From: Streptomyces capitiformicae
Lineage (GTDB): Bacteria; Actinomycetota; Actinomycetes; Streptomycetales; Streptomycetaceae
Direction: 5' to 3'
DNA: 64,000 bases
Assembly: GCF_002214185.1 (NCBI RefSeq)
Contig: NZ_CP022161.1
Coordinates: 8,687,486 to 8,751,485 of the forward strand
Below are positions 43,207 through 58,123 of the stretch, one piece after another. The notes under the pieces are model-generated. The model searched no databases. It was not told the origin of the DNA and worked only from the letters and a program-made list of their open reading frames with translations. Numbering within the stretch: the first letter of the stretch is position 1; every line of letters starts with the position of its first letter. A program made the position numbers and the translations under genes.

Positions 43207-45939
43207 ATGACAGTCCAGTCCGACACGGCCCCGCCGGACGATCCCCGTCCCGCCACCGAACCCGAGGCCGCCGCGGAGGCCACGGCCGACAGCGGCACAG
43301 CCGGGAGCGACGGCGACGAGGGCAAGCCCGCGCTCCCCGTCCGGCGCAGACGCCTGCGGCGGATCCTCGTCCGTACCGCGGTCGTCCTCACCGCCCTGGT
43401 GCTGCTGGTGGCCGGCAGCGTATTCGGGTACGCGTACTGGACCGTCCGGCAGTCGCTGCCGCAGTTGTCCGGCAGCACCAGCGTGCCCGGTCTGGCGGGC
43501 GAGGCCCGGATCGTCAGGGATGGCTCCGGCATCCCGCAGATCTACGCCGGCACCGCGCACGACCTGTTCATGGCCCAGGGGTACGCCATGGCCCAGGACC
43601 GGTTCTGGCAGATGGACACCCAACGGCACGTCACTTCGGGCCGGCTCGCCGAGATGTTCGGCCCGAGCCAGGTACAGACCGACAAGGTGGCGCGCACCTT
43701 CGGCTGGTACCGGGTGGCCGAGCAGGAGGTCACCCTGCTGTCGCCGCAGACCCGGGCGTACCTTCGGGCCTTCTCCGACGGAGTGAACGCCTACCTCGCC
43801 CAGAACGAGGGGGCCGAGCTGTCGGTGGAGTACCCGGTGCTCGGCTTCGTCTCCGGCGACTACCGGCCGGAGCCGTGGACCCCGGCCGATTCGGTGTCCT
43901 GGCTGAAGACCATGGCCTGGAACCTCAACACCGGCATGATCGACCAGTTCCAGCACGCGATGCTGGCGGCCCGGCTGCCCGCCGGTGCGGCCGGCGACCT
44001 CTTCCCCGGCTACGACTACACGCGCTGGTCGCCGATCGTCCCCGACCGCGTACCAGGGGCCGCGTCCGGCACGGCGGCGACCCAGGCCTCGGCCCCCGCT
44101 GCCTCGGCCCCCGCTCCCTCGACGGCAGCTGCCGGAGCGCCGCCCGGCGTTTCCGCCGAGGCCGCTCCCGCGCTGGCCGACAGCGCGCGGGTACGCGATG
44201 TGCTGGCCGCAGTTCTCGGCCCGCAGGGCATCGGCATCGGCTCCAACTCCTGGGTGGTGGCGGGCAGTCGTACCACCACGGGCAAGCCGCTGCTGGAGAA
44301 CGACCCGCACCTGGCCCCCTCGCTACCGGGCATCTGGTACCAGGTCGGACTGCACTGCACCCGGACCGGCCCCGACTGCCCGTACGACGTCACCGGCCTC
44401 ACCTTCGCCGGCATGCCGGGCGTGGTGCTCGGCCACAACGCCCATATCTCCTGGGGCTTCACAGACCTGGGCGCCGCCGACTCCGACCTGTTCGTGGAGA
44501 AGATCAGCGGGTCCACCTACGAACACCGGGGGAAGCAGAAGCCCCTGGGTGTCCGTAAGGAGCGGATCGAAGTGGCCGGGGCCCCCGCCGTCGACATCAC
44601 CGTCCGCTCGACCCTGCACGGCCCGCTGATCTCCGACGTGCTCAAGTCGGCCGACGAGGTGGCGGACGAGGGCAAGGAGCCCGGCGTCCCACCACGCGGC
44701 CCGCGGGACGACTACGCGGTCGCCATGCAGTGGACCGCACTCGACCCCGCGCCCACCATGGACGCCCTCTTCGCCCTGAACCGGGCCGAGAACTGGGACG
44801 AGTTCCGAGCGGCCGCCGAGGTCTTCGCCTCACCGGTGCAGAACATGATCTACGCGGACACGGCCGGCAACATCGGTTACCAGACGCCGGGCCGCATACC
44901 CGTCCGCAAGGCGGGCGACAGTCGCCACCCGGTGCCGGGCTGGACCGGGGCCTACGACTGGACCGGGTACCTTCCCTTCGACAAACTGCCCACGAGCTTC
45001 AATCCGCCGGAGGGCTACATCGTCACCGCCAACAACGCGGTGGTCGGGCCCGAGTACCCGCACCTGATCGGCAGCAACTGGGGCACCGGCTACCGCAGCC
45101 GGCGGATCGCCCAACTCATCGAGCAGGGCGGCAGGCTGGATGTCGCGGCGATGGAGCGGATCACTCAGGACAGCTGGAACGGCAACGCCGCCAACCTGGT
45201 GCCGGCGCTGCTCAGGACCGAGGTCGGCGACGACACCGAACCCGCCCAGGACCTGCTGCGCGGCTGGGACTTCACCCAGGGCGCCGACTCGGCACCGGCC
45301 GCCTACTTCAACTCGGTGTGGCGCGCACTGCTGAAGAACGCGTTCACCGACCGGCTGTCCCGGGCCGGCGTCAAGAGGTACGCCTACCCGGACGGCGGGG
45401 GCCGCTGGTTCGATGTGGTGCGCGGCCTGCTCGACGAGCCGGACAGCATCTGGTGGACCAGCGCCACCGACCCTTCCGTGCGCGGCCGGGACGCGATGTT
45501 GCGCGAGTCGATGGAGCAGGCCGCCGGCGACCTGCGGCGGCGCCTCGGCGACGATCCTCGGAAGTGGCGTTGGGGCGCCCTGCACACCCTGACGCTGGAG
45601 AACCCGACCTTGGGCACCGGCGGCCCGGCCCCGCTGCGGTGGCTGCTGAACGCCGACCCGGTCGAGGTCGGCGGCGGCACGGACTCTGTGCTGGCCAATG
45701 GCTGGGTCCCGCAGAAGGGGTTTGAGGTGATCTGGGTGCCCTCCATGCGGATGGTGGTGGACCTGGGGGACTTCGAGCGCTCCCGCTGGGTCAACCTGAC
45801 CGGCGCGTCCGGCCACACCGGTGCGGACACCTACACCGACCAGGTCGGCCTTTGGGCCGAGGGCGGCAGTCTGCCCTGGCCGTACGGACCGCAAGAGGTG
45901 GACGCGGCGGCCCGCGATCGGCTGCGTCTCACTCCCTGA
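43207..45939 (+). CDS. Membrane-anchored penicillin acylase-family (Ntn) deacylase
   Basis: A 910-residue Ntn hydrolase. A charged N-terminus and RRRRLRR precede one transmembrane helix (about 55-77), placing the enzyme outside the membrane. The alpha chain (EARIVRDGSGIPQIYAGTAH, GYAMAQDRFWQMD) is joined by an Ala/Ser/Pro-rich spacer to the beta chain, whose N-terminal nucleophile is S346 in IGIG-SNSWVVAG after autocleavage; LLENDPHLAPSLPGIWYQ follows. Relatives remove fatty acyl chains from peptides, such as PvdQ in pyoverdine and the telomycin deacylase. With a FAAL-loaded NRPS in the same cluster, lipid removal after export is the likely role. It lies 123 bases after the SARP gene, probably one transcript. 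Confidence 0.9.
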   Translation: MTVQSDTAPPDDPRPATEPEAAAEATADSGTAGSDGDEGKPALPVRRRRLRRILVRTAVVLTALVLLVAGSVFGYAYWTVRQSLPQLSGSTSVPGLAGEARIVRDGSGIPQIYAGTAHDLFMAQGYAMAQDRFWQMDTQRHVTSGRLAEMFGPSQVQTDKVARTFGWYRVAEQEVTLLSPQTRAYLRAFSDGVNAYLAQNEGAELSVEYPVLGFVSGDYRPEPWTPADSVSWLKTMAWNLNTGMIDQFQHAMLAARLPAGAAGDLFPGYDYTRWSPIVPDRVPGAASGTAATQASAPAASAPAPSTAAAGAPPGVSAEAAPALADSARVRDVLAAVLGPQGIGIGSNSWVVAGSRTTTGKPLLENDPHLAPSLPGIWYQVGLHCTRTGPDCPYDVTGLTFAGMPGVVLGHNAHISWGFTDLGAADSDLFVEKISGSTYEHRGKQKPLGVRKERIEVAGAPAVDITVRSTLHGPLISDVLKSADEVADEGKEPGVPPRGPRDDYAVAMQWTALDPAPTMDALFALNRAENWDEFRAAAEVFASPVQNMIYADTAGNIGYQTPGRIPVRKAGDSRHPVPGWTGAYDWTGYLPFDKLPTSFNPPEGYIVTANNAVVGPEYPHLIGSNWGTGYRSRRIAQLIEQGGRLDVAAMERITQDSWNGNAANLVPALLRTEVGDDTEPAQDLLRGWDFTQGADSAPAAYFNSVWRALLKNAFTDRLSRAGVKRYAYPDGGGRWFDVVRGLLDEPDSIWWTSATDPSVRGRDAMLRESMEQAAGDLRRRLGDDPRKWRWGALHTLTLENPTLGTGGPAPLRWLLNADPVEVGGGTDSVLANGWVPQKGFEVIWVPSMRMVVDLGDFERSRWVNLTGASGHTGADTYTDQVGLWAEGGSLPWPYGPQEVDAAARDRLRLTP

Positions 45940-46270
45940 ACCGCCCTTTCCGCCAGCGGTTGCAGGTCTTCCGATGGGGCTCCCTGCCGGTGTTCAGCAG
46001 GCTTCCAGGGGAGCTTCAGTCGGGGGTCAGCCGGGCCTCAGTCCGGCGCAGACGGGCCGGCAGCCGGGCACCGGCGCGTGACCGGGCGGCGGGCAGAGCG
46101 GCACCAACGGTCCGTCAGCGTGGGGCAACCGCGCGACAGGCGGCGGACGAAAACATGGTCCCGCCAGTCGCCCTGGGCGTCCCGCAAGGAGCTGAGGACA
46201 GCGGCAGCTCGACCGGGTCGTCTCGCGCTGACCGGCTGGCCCCCGACCGCTGAGAGAAAGGCTGGCACCC
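45940..46270. other. Intergenic region with the SARP-type repeats before the hydroxylase gene
   Basis: No gene is supported in 331 bases. The key content is the 11-bp phased repeat array at 45993-46043, described separately. The rest up to the hydroxylase start is an apparent untranslated leader of about 225 bases. Confidence 0.6.
45993..46043 (+). promoter_or_regulatory. Candidate SARP operator: five direct repeats at 11-bp spacing
   Basis: TTCAGCA (45993), TCCAGGG (46004), TTCAGTC (46015), GTCAGCC (46026) and CTCAGTC (46037) follow each other at exactly 11 bases, about one helical turn. Direct heptamers at 11-bp (or 22-bp) intervals are the known binding architecture of SARPs such as ActII-ORF4. 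The array lies upstream of the hydroxylase gene in the same cluster as a SARP gene. Confidence 0.72.
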
Positions 46271-47284
46271 GTGCCGGTATCACAGGACATCGACATAGAC
46301 ATTTCGGCCCCGGACCTGGTGCTCAGCGATGCCGAGGCCGCCGCCACCGAAGGGACCGCCGCACAGCTCTGCGGCAGACCGGAAGGGGACCTGGTCGACG
46401 AGCCGGCGTGGGTGGCCTCGGCCCGCGACCGCTGGGAGGAACTGCCGACCCGCCTGCGCCGGGCCCTGCGAGGCTTCCGTCGGGACCCCGGGCCGGGCGG
46501 CGCCCTGCTGGTGCGCGGACTGCCGGTCGATGGCCCCGCGCTCGGCGGCACCCCGCTGACCGACGGCTCGGTGCAGCGCACCGCCACCGTACCGGCGTCG
46601 CTGCTGCTGCTCGCCGCGTGCGGGCTCGGCGACCCCGCCGCCTTCCGGCCGGAGAAGAGCGGCGCGCTGGTGCAGGACGTCGTCCCGGTGCCCGGGCGCG
46701 AGGAATCCCAGGGCAACGCGGGCTCGGTACTGCTTACCTTCCACAACGAGAACGCCTTCCACCCGCACCGGCCGGACTTCGTCATGCTGCTCTGCCTGCG
46801 TGCCGATCCGGACGGGCTGGCCGGACTGCGCACCTCCTGCGTGCGTGAGGTCCTGCCGCTGATGGACGAGGGCACCCGGGCGGCGCTGCGACGGCCGGAG
46901 TACCGCACCGCGCCGCCGCCGTCGTTCGGTGCCGTCGACGGTTCCGCCGAGCCGCATCCGGTGCTCACCGGCGCGTACGAGGACCCGGACCTGCGGGTGG
47001 ACATGGCCGCCACCCAACCGCTCACCGAACGGGCCGCGGCCGCACTGGCCGCACTGGGGCTCCTTTTCGAACGCACCGCCCGGACTGCCCGGCTGGAGCC
47101 CGGCGACCTCGCCGTCGTCGACAACCGGATCACCGTGCACGGGCGCACGGCGTTCACTCCGCGCTTCGACGGCACCGACCGCTGGCTCCAGCGCACCTTC
47201 GTCCTCGCCGACCTGCGCCGCTCGCGCGCCCACCGGGCAGGCGACGGCTACGTACTGGCCGACCCGGACGGATATCGCGCCTGA
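46271..47284 (+). CDS. Fe(II)/2-oxoglutarate amino-acid hydroxylase (VioC/AsnO-like)
   Basis: A 337-residue oxygenase of the clavaminate synthase-like/TauD fold. The facial triad is H158-x-E160 in TFHNENAFHPH and H290 in NRITVHGR; the 2-oxoglutarate-binding Arg is R308 in WLQRTFV, 18 residues on. FVMLLCLRAD and the overall length match the VioC/AsnO group, which hydroxylates the beta carbon of free amino acids (Arg, Asn and others) for NRPS use. A hydroxylated residue is therefore expected in the product, but the amino acid cannot be named. GTG start at 46271, preceded by GAGAGAAAGG. Confidence 0.87.
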   Translation: MPVSQDIDIDISAPDLVLSDAEAAATEGTAAQLCGRPEGDLVDEPAWVASARDRWEELPTRLRRALRGFRRDPGPGGALLVRGLPVDGPALGGTPLTDGSVQRTATVPASLLLLAACGLGDPAAFRPEKSGALVQDVVPVPGREESQGNAGSVLLTFHNENAFHPHRPDFVMLLCLRADPDGLAGLRTSCVREVLPLMDEGTRAALRRPEYRTAPPPSFGAVDGSAEPHPVLTGAYEDPDLRVDMAATQPLTERAAAALAALGLLFERTARTARLEPGDLAVVDNRITVHGRTAFTPRFDGTDRWLQRTFVLADLRRSRAHRAGDGYVLADPDGYRA

Positions 47285-47372
47285 TTCCGCCAGCCGCGCG
47301 AGGCGACGCCGTCAAGGTCCGAAGGCCCCGGCGGGCACGGTGGATTGAGCCGAGGGCGGGGAACGGCCGACG

Positions 47373-47401
47373 TTCAGTGAGCTGTCAGTGAGACCTCAGC
47401 C
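47373..47401 (+). promoter_or_regulatory. Candidate SARP operator: three direct repeats at 11-bp spacing
   Basis: TTCAGTG (47373), GTCAGTG (47384) and CTCAGCC (47395) are spaced exactly 11 bases apart, 149 bases before the MbtH start. The same element and phasing occur at 45993-46043, supporting a shared activator for the hydroxylase gene and the mbtH-NRPS operon. Confidence 0.72.
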
Positions 47402-47549
47402 CGGCGCCGGTTCGCCGCCCGGAAACCGCCGGAAGGGCATCCGCGCCCGCTCAGGGCGGGCCAAGGGCGCGGTCAGGGCGGAACGACAGCATCGAAGACA
47501 TAACGGCGGGCCCGCCGGCCCCACCTCTGCATCGAATCGGAGCGCAGTG

Positions 47550-47774
47550 ATGAGTAACGAGGACACCACCGTCTACCAGGTCGTCGTCAACGACGAGGAG
47601 CAGTACTCGATCTGGCCGGCCGACCGCGAGCTGCCGGCCGGGTGGCGTGCTGAGGGCCCCCGCGCCGAGAAGGCGCAGTGCCTGGCCCACATCGACGAGG
47701 TCTGGACCGACATGCGGCCGCTGAGCCTGCGCGTGGCCATGGACCGGCAGGCCGCCGAGTCCGCTGCGGACTGA
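47550..47774 (+). CDS. MbtH-like protein
   Basis: A 74-residue MbtH-family protein that binds and stabilises adenylation domains. The signature is complete: [39 protein letters not shown]. The ATG is preceded by GGAG. The first NRPS begins 82 bases downstream, so this is the lead gene of the NRPS operon and probably serves the three A domains encoded after it. Confidence 0.95.
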   Translation: MSNEDTTVYQVVVNDEEQYSIWPADRELPAGWRAEGPRAEKAQCLAHIDEVWTDMRPLSLRVAMDRQAAESAAD

Positions 47775-47856
47775 GCGCGGGCGCCTGAATGGAAACGGTC
47801 GCCGACGGCGGTGGCGGCAACAGGGCATCGGACACCGAACGGTTAGGGAAGAACGC

Positions 47857-53429
<5,573 letters not shown>

Positions 53430-53430
<1 letters not shown>

Positions 53431-54797
53431 TGGCCGCCGTCCCCTCCCTTCCGGCCGCGCGGGCCGACCTGTCGGCCGGCGGCACCGTCGCCGCCTCGGC
53501 GGACCGCCCGTACCTGCTGCGATGTCCCGTCTGCCGGACGGGCCACCAGGACGACGGGCTGCGGCTCGACTGCGGCGCGGCGCACCGGCCCGGTCTGCTG
53601 AGCACCGAGTACGCCCGCGCTTTCGCCCCCGGCCCCGGCAGCGGCCCCTTCCGCTACGCCTGCTGGCTGCCGACCGCGGGCCGGGAGCTGCCCGAGGGCG
53701 CCATGGGCGCCACCTACCGGGCCGAGCGGCTCGGCCGCGAACTGGGGCTGACCGAGCTGTGGGTCGCCTTCAGCGGCTACTGGCCCGAGCGTGGCGCGGC
53801 CCTGGAGACCGGCAGCTTCAAGGAGCTGGAGGCACAGGCCGTACTGGCCCGGCTGCCCGAGCGCCCGCCGGTTCTGGTGGTGGCCTCCGCCGGGAACACC
53901 GCCGCCGCCTTCCTGCGGGCCTGCTCGCGGCAGCGGGTGGACTGTGTGCTGGTGGTACCGGAGGTGGCGCTGCCCGCACTCGCCATCGCGGGGGAACGTG
54001 CCGACTGCGTACGGCTGGTGACGGTGGCCGGTGACTACACCGACGCGATCGAGCTGGCCGACGCGATCGGCGCCCGGCCCGGCTTCCGGGCCGAGGGCGG
54101 CACCCGCAACGTGGCCCGCCGCGACGGCCTGGGCACGGCCCTGCTGGCCGCCGCCGAGACCATCGGCCGCCTGCCCGACCACTACGTGCAGGCGGTGGGC
54201 AGCGGGGCCGGGGCGATCGCCGCGCACCAGGCGGCCCGACGGCTGCTGGCGGCCGGCTTCCCCGCGTCGCACCACCCGGCCGGGCACCACCAGGCTGCCG
54301 CGCCCGGCGGTCTGCCGAGGCTGACGCTCTGCCAGAGCGCCCCGTTCGCGCCGATGGTCCGGGCCTGGGAGGACGGCCGGGAGGAGCCGCTCATCGGCAC
54401 CGGCCCCGAGACACGGGCCGCGGTGGCCGCCGTACACGCCCCGGAACTGACCACGCGCAAACCGCCGTACGCGGTGGCCGGCGGGGTGCGCGAGTGCCTC
54501 ACGGAGAGCGGAGGGGAGATGCGCGCCGTGGACAACGACGAAGCGGCCGCTGCGGGACGGCTGTTCGCCGCGACCGAGGGCACCGACATCGAACCCGCGG
54601 CGGCGGTCGCCCTGGCCGGACTGCGACAGGCGATCGCCGCCGGACGCGTCCGGCACCGGGAGACCGTCCTGCTGCACATCACAGGAGGCGGCCGGGCCCG
54701 CCGCGCCGCCGCCCACCCACCCGTGCCGGTCCTTCCCGACCTGAGCTTCCCGGCCGGACTCGGAGCCGAGGCCGCCTGCCTGGTGACCGGCGCATGA
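53430..54797 (+). CDS. Cysteate synthase-like PLP enzyme (threonine synthase fold)
   Basis: A 455-residue fold-type II PLP enzyme. The N-terminus carries a zinc-ribbon-like LLRCPVCRTGHQDDGLRLDC then HRPGLLSTEYA, an arrangement I associate with the archaeal cysteate synthase family. The PLP lysine is K131 in ETGSFKELEA, the phosphate/alpha-carboxyl loop is ASAGNTAAAF, and a late Ser/Gly loop is GGGRARRAA. Cysteate synthase makes L-cysteate from O-phosphoserine and sulfite. Related threonine-synthase-like enzymes could instead make another beta-substituted alanine. Its place between two NRPS genes, overlapping both, suggests it supplies a monomer for the peptide. Confidence 0.8.
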
Positions 54798-57700
54798 CGC
54801 CCTCGGGCCCTGCCCCCGACCACGCATCCGACTTGGACCCCAGCCCGTTCGGCCGGCAGAGAGCAGAGCAGACCATGCAGCAGTTCGCCTTCCCCGCCAC
54901 CTCGGCCCAGCACCGGATCTGGCTGGTGGAGCAGCTGATCCCCGGCACCAGCGCCTACCATCTGCCGTTCGCCCTGTATCTGGACGGCCCGCTCGACGCC
55001 GCCGCACTGCAAGCCGCGCTCGCCGAAGTCGTCCGGCGGCACGAGTCGTTGCGCACCTGCTTCGATCAGGTGGACGGCGAGCTGGTCCAACTGGTCGGCG
55101 AGCACGCCCCGTTCGAGCTGGAGGTCCGCGAGACCGAGGACACCGTGCTGGAGGGTGTCCTGGCCGCCGACGCCACGCGGCCCTTCGACCTCGCACGCGG
55201 CCCACTGCTGCGCGCGGTACTGCACCGGGCCGCGCCCGAGCGGCATGTGCTGGCGATCACCCTGCACCACCTGGTGGCCGACATGTGGTCGATCGGCATC
55301 CTGCTGGCCGAAGTGGCCCAGTGCTATGCCGGACAAGCGGCTGACATGCCCGAACTGCCCTTCCAGTGCGGCGACTTCGCCGTCTGGGAGAGCGAGTCGC
55401 TCGCCGCCGCCGACATCGACGGGACAGACCGCGCGTACTGGCGGCGCGCCCTCGCCGGAGCGCCCGAGCTGCTGGAACTGCCCTGCGCCCGGCCGCGCCC
55501 GGCCGTGCAGTCGCTGCGTGGGGAGGCGCTGCCCGTGGCCTTCCCGGCAGAGTTGTCGGCCGGGGTCCGCGCCCTGTGCCGACGGGCCGGGGTCACCCCG
55601 TTCATGGCGTTGCTGGCCGCCTTCCAGGCCGTACTGGCACGGCACAGCGGCAGCGAGGACATCGTGGTCGGCACCGGCGCGGCGGTCCGCCCGGCCGAGG
55701 CCGAGGCACTGATCGGCTGCTTCATCAACATCCTGCCGGTGCGCACCTCGCTGGCCGGTGACCCCACCTTCGACGAGCTGCTCGGCCGGGTCCGCGCGGC
55801 CGCACTGGGCGCCTTCGAGCACCAGGAACTGCCGTTCGAGCGGATGCTTCCGGAGCGGGTGGCGGGCCCGGCACTCAGCCACAACCCGCTGGTCCAGTCG
55901 CTGCTCCTGGTGCAGAACGCGCCGCTGACGCCGCCCGAACTGCCCGGTCTGACGGTCACCGTGCGGGAAGTGCCGCGCGGTGGCACGCAGATCGACCTCA
56001 ACCTCCAGATACGCGAAGCGGACGGTGTGTTCACCGGCACCGTCGAATACGCGAGCGACCTGTTCGACGCGGCCACCGTCGAGCGGCTGCTCGGACACTG
56101 GTACACCCTGCTGGCCGCCGCCGTCGAGGCCCCCGGCACGCGGCTGTCCGCCCTGCCGATGCTCACCGCGGCGGAGCGGCGGCGGGCCCTGGTGGAATGG
56201 AACAACACGGCCCACGCGTACCCGCAGGCCGGATCCTGTCTGCACGAACTCTTCGAGGAGCAGCTGTCCCGCCGCCCGCACGCACCGGCCGTCGTCGGCC
56301 CCGCCGGAGAGCTGGACTACGCGGAACTCGACGCGCTCGCCGAGCGGATCGCCGCACGGCTCACCGAGCTGGGCGTGGGCCCCGACATCACTGTCGGCCT
56401 CTGCCTCGCCAAGGGCCCGGCCCTGGTGGCCGCCGTTCTCGGCGTACTCAAGGCGGGCGGCGCCTACCTGCCGCTGGACCCGGCCTACCCGGCGCAGCGG
56501 CTGGCCTTCATGCTCCAGGACGCCGCGCCACCGGTGGTCCTCACCGAACGCGCCCTGTCCCGTCTGCTGCCCGCCGCCCAGGCCGAGGTGCTGGAGGTGG
56601 AGGACGCGGAGCACTGGCCCACAGCCCGGCGGGGCCCGGCCGGCCCGCACCCGGACCATCTGGCGTACGTCATCTACACCTCGGGCTCCACCGGCACGCC
56701 CAAGGGCATCGCCGTCCCCCACCGGGGCGTCGTCAACAACCTGCTCGACCTGGGCGGCACCTACGGCATCGAGCCCGGCGACCGGGTGCTCGGCCTGTCG
56801 TCCCCCAGCTTCGACATGTTCGTCTACGAGACGCTCGGAATCCTCGCGGCGGGCGGTGCCGTGGTCATGCCGCACCCGGACCGGGCCGGCGACCCGCACC
56901 ACTGGGTGGACCTGGTGCGCCGCCACCAGGTGACGGTGTGGAACTCGGCCCCGGCCCTGGCCGACGCGTTCGTCCGGGCGGGGGAGGAGCGGGGCGTACG
57001 GCTGCCCGCGCTCAAGGCGGCCTTCCTCGGCGGGGACTGGATCCCCGTCGGCCTGCCCGGGCGCTTCGGCCGCCTGGCGCCGGACATGGCCTTCATCGCG
57101 CTCGGCGGAGCCACCGAGGCCTCCATCCACTCGATCACCTACCCGGTCGGCGACAGCGACCCGGCGTGGACGAGCATCCCGTACGGCCGCCCCATGGTGA
57201 ACCAGCAGGCCGTCGTCCTGACCCCCGCGCTGGAACCGGCCCCGGTCGGCGTCCCGGGTGAACTCTGCCTGGCCGGAACCGGGCTGACCCGCGGCTATCT
57301 GGGTCGCCCGGGTCTGACCGCGGACCGCTACCGCCCCCACCCGGGCGCCGGCACCGGGCCGGTACCGGCCGGGGCGCGGCTGTACCGCACCGGTGACCTC
57401 GCACGTACCCGCGACGACGGCGTGATCGAACTCATCGGGCGCCTCGACCACCAGGTCAAACTGCGCGGCCTGCGGATCGAACTGGGCGAGATCGAGGCCG
57501 TACTGCGCCGACACCCCGGCATCGAACGGGCCGTGGTCACCGCCCGAGGCAACGGCGACGACCGGCGCCTGGTCGGCTACCTGGTCCCCGCCCGGGACGC
57601 CGGCGCCGTCCCGTCCGCCACCGAGCTGCGCGCCCTGCTCACGGCGGACCTGCCCGCCCACATGGTCCCGGCGGCCTTCGTGACCCTGGACGCGTTGCCG

Positions 57701-58123
57701 CTCTCGCCGAACGGCAAGGTGGACCGCTCCGCGCTGCCGGAGCCCGACGCACGGGCCGACCGCGCCGCCGCCGCGTACGTGGCCCCCCGCGACGACACCG
57801 AGCTGGTGCTCGCCGCGCTCTGGTCCGAGCTGCTGGAGACCGACCGGGTCGGCGCCGAGGACGACTTCTTCGCCCTCGGCGGGCACTCGCTGCTCGCCAC
57901 CCGGCTCGCCTCGGCGCTGCTGGAGACCTTCGGTGTCGAACTGCCGCTGCGCGACCTGTTCGAGGCACCCACCCTCGCCGAACAGGCGGCGCGCCTCACG
58001 GCCCGGGGCCGAGAGCGCGGCACCGACGTCGCCGCCGTGGCCCACATCGCGGCCGGACTGCTTCAGATGACCGACGAGGAGGCCCACGGGCTGCTCGCCG
58101 CACACGAGGAGAGCAACGCATGA
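54794..58123 (+). CDS. NRPS module: C-A-T
   Basis: A 1109-residue single module. The condensation domain (ATSAQHRIWLVEQLIPG, HHLVADM with H158, LIGCFINILPVRT) is followed by an adenylation domain (YTSGSTGTPKGIA near 627, FLGGDWIPVGLP, LGGATEASIHS) and a thiolation domain (LGGHSLLATRL, S1032), then a 60-residue tail. LGGDWIPV with LGGATEASI is typical of the Cys-like A-domain clade. My code reading is D-M-Y-N-F-G-L-I-H-K, near the Cys code DLYNLSLIWK but with Gly and His at two positions, so a Cys-related or beta-substituted Ala residue is possible. There is no epimerase. ATG overlaps the upstream stop (ATGA). Confidence 0.92.
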   Translation: MTPSGPAPDHASDLDPSPFGRQRAEQTMQQFAFPATSAQHRIWLVEQLIPGTSAYHLPFALYLDGPLDAAALQAALAEVVRRHESLRTCFDQVDGELVQLVGEHAPFELEVRETEDTVLEGVLAADATRPFDLARGPLLRAVLHRAAPERHVLAITLHHLVADMWSIGILLAEVAQCYAGQAADMPELPFQCGDFAVWESESLAAADIDGTDRAYWRRALAGAPELLELPCARPRPAVQSLRGEALPVAFPAELSAGVRALCRRAGVTPFMALLAAFQAVLARHSGSEDIVVGTGAAVRPAEAEALIGCFINILPVRTSLAGDPTFDELLGRVRAAALGAFEHQELPFERMLPERVAGPALSHNPLVQSLLLVQNAPLTPPELPGLTVTVREVPRGGTQIDLNLQIREADGVFTGTVEYASDLFDAATVERLLGHWYTLLAAAVEAPGTRLSALPMLTAAERRRALVEWNNTAHAYPQAGSCLHELFEEQLSRRPHAPAVVGPAGELDYAELDALAERIAARLTELGVGPDITVGLCLAKGPALVAAVLGVLKAGGAYLPLDPAYPAQRLAFMLQDAAPPVVLTERALSRLLPAAQAEVLEVEDAEHWPTARRGPAGPHPDHLAYVIYTSGSTGTPKGIAVPHRGVVNNLLDLGGTYGIEPGDRVLGLSSPSFDMFVYETLGILAAGGAVVMPHPDRAGDPHHWVDLVRRHQVTVWNSAPALADAFVRAGEERGVRLPALKAAFLGGDWIPVGLPGRFGRLAPDMAFIALGGATEASIHSITYPVGDSDPAWTSIPYGRPMVNQQAVVLTPALEPAPVGVPGELCLAGTGLTRGYLGRPGLTADRYRPHPGAGTGPVPAGARLYRTGDLARTRDDGVIELIGRLDHQVKLRGLRIELGEIEAVLRRHPGIERAVVTARGNGDDRRLVGYLVPARDAGAVPSATELRALLTADLPAHMVPAAFVTLDALPLSPNGKVDRSALPEPDARADRAAAAYVAPRDDTELVLAALWSELLETDRVGAEDDFFALGGHSLLATRLASALLETFGVELPLRDLFEAPTLAEQAARLTARGRERGTDVAAVAHIAAGLLQMTDEEAHGLLAAHEESNA

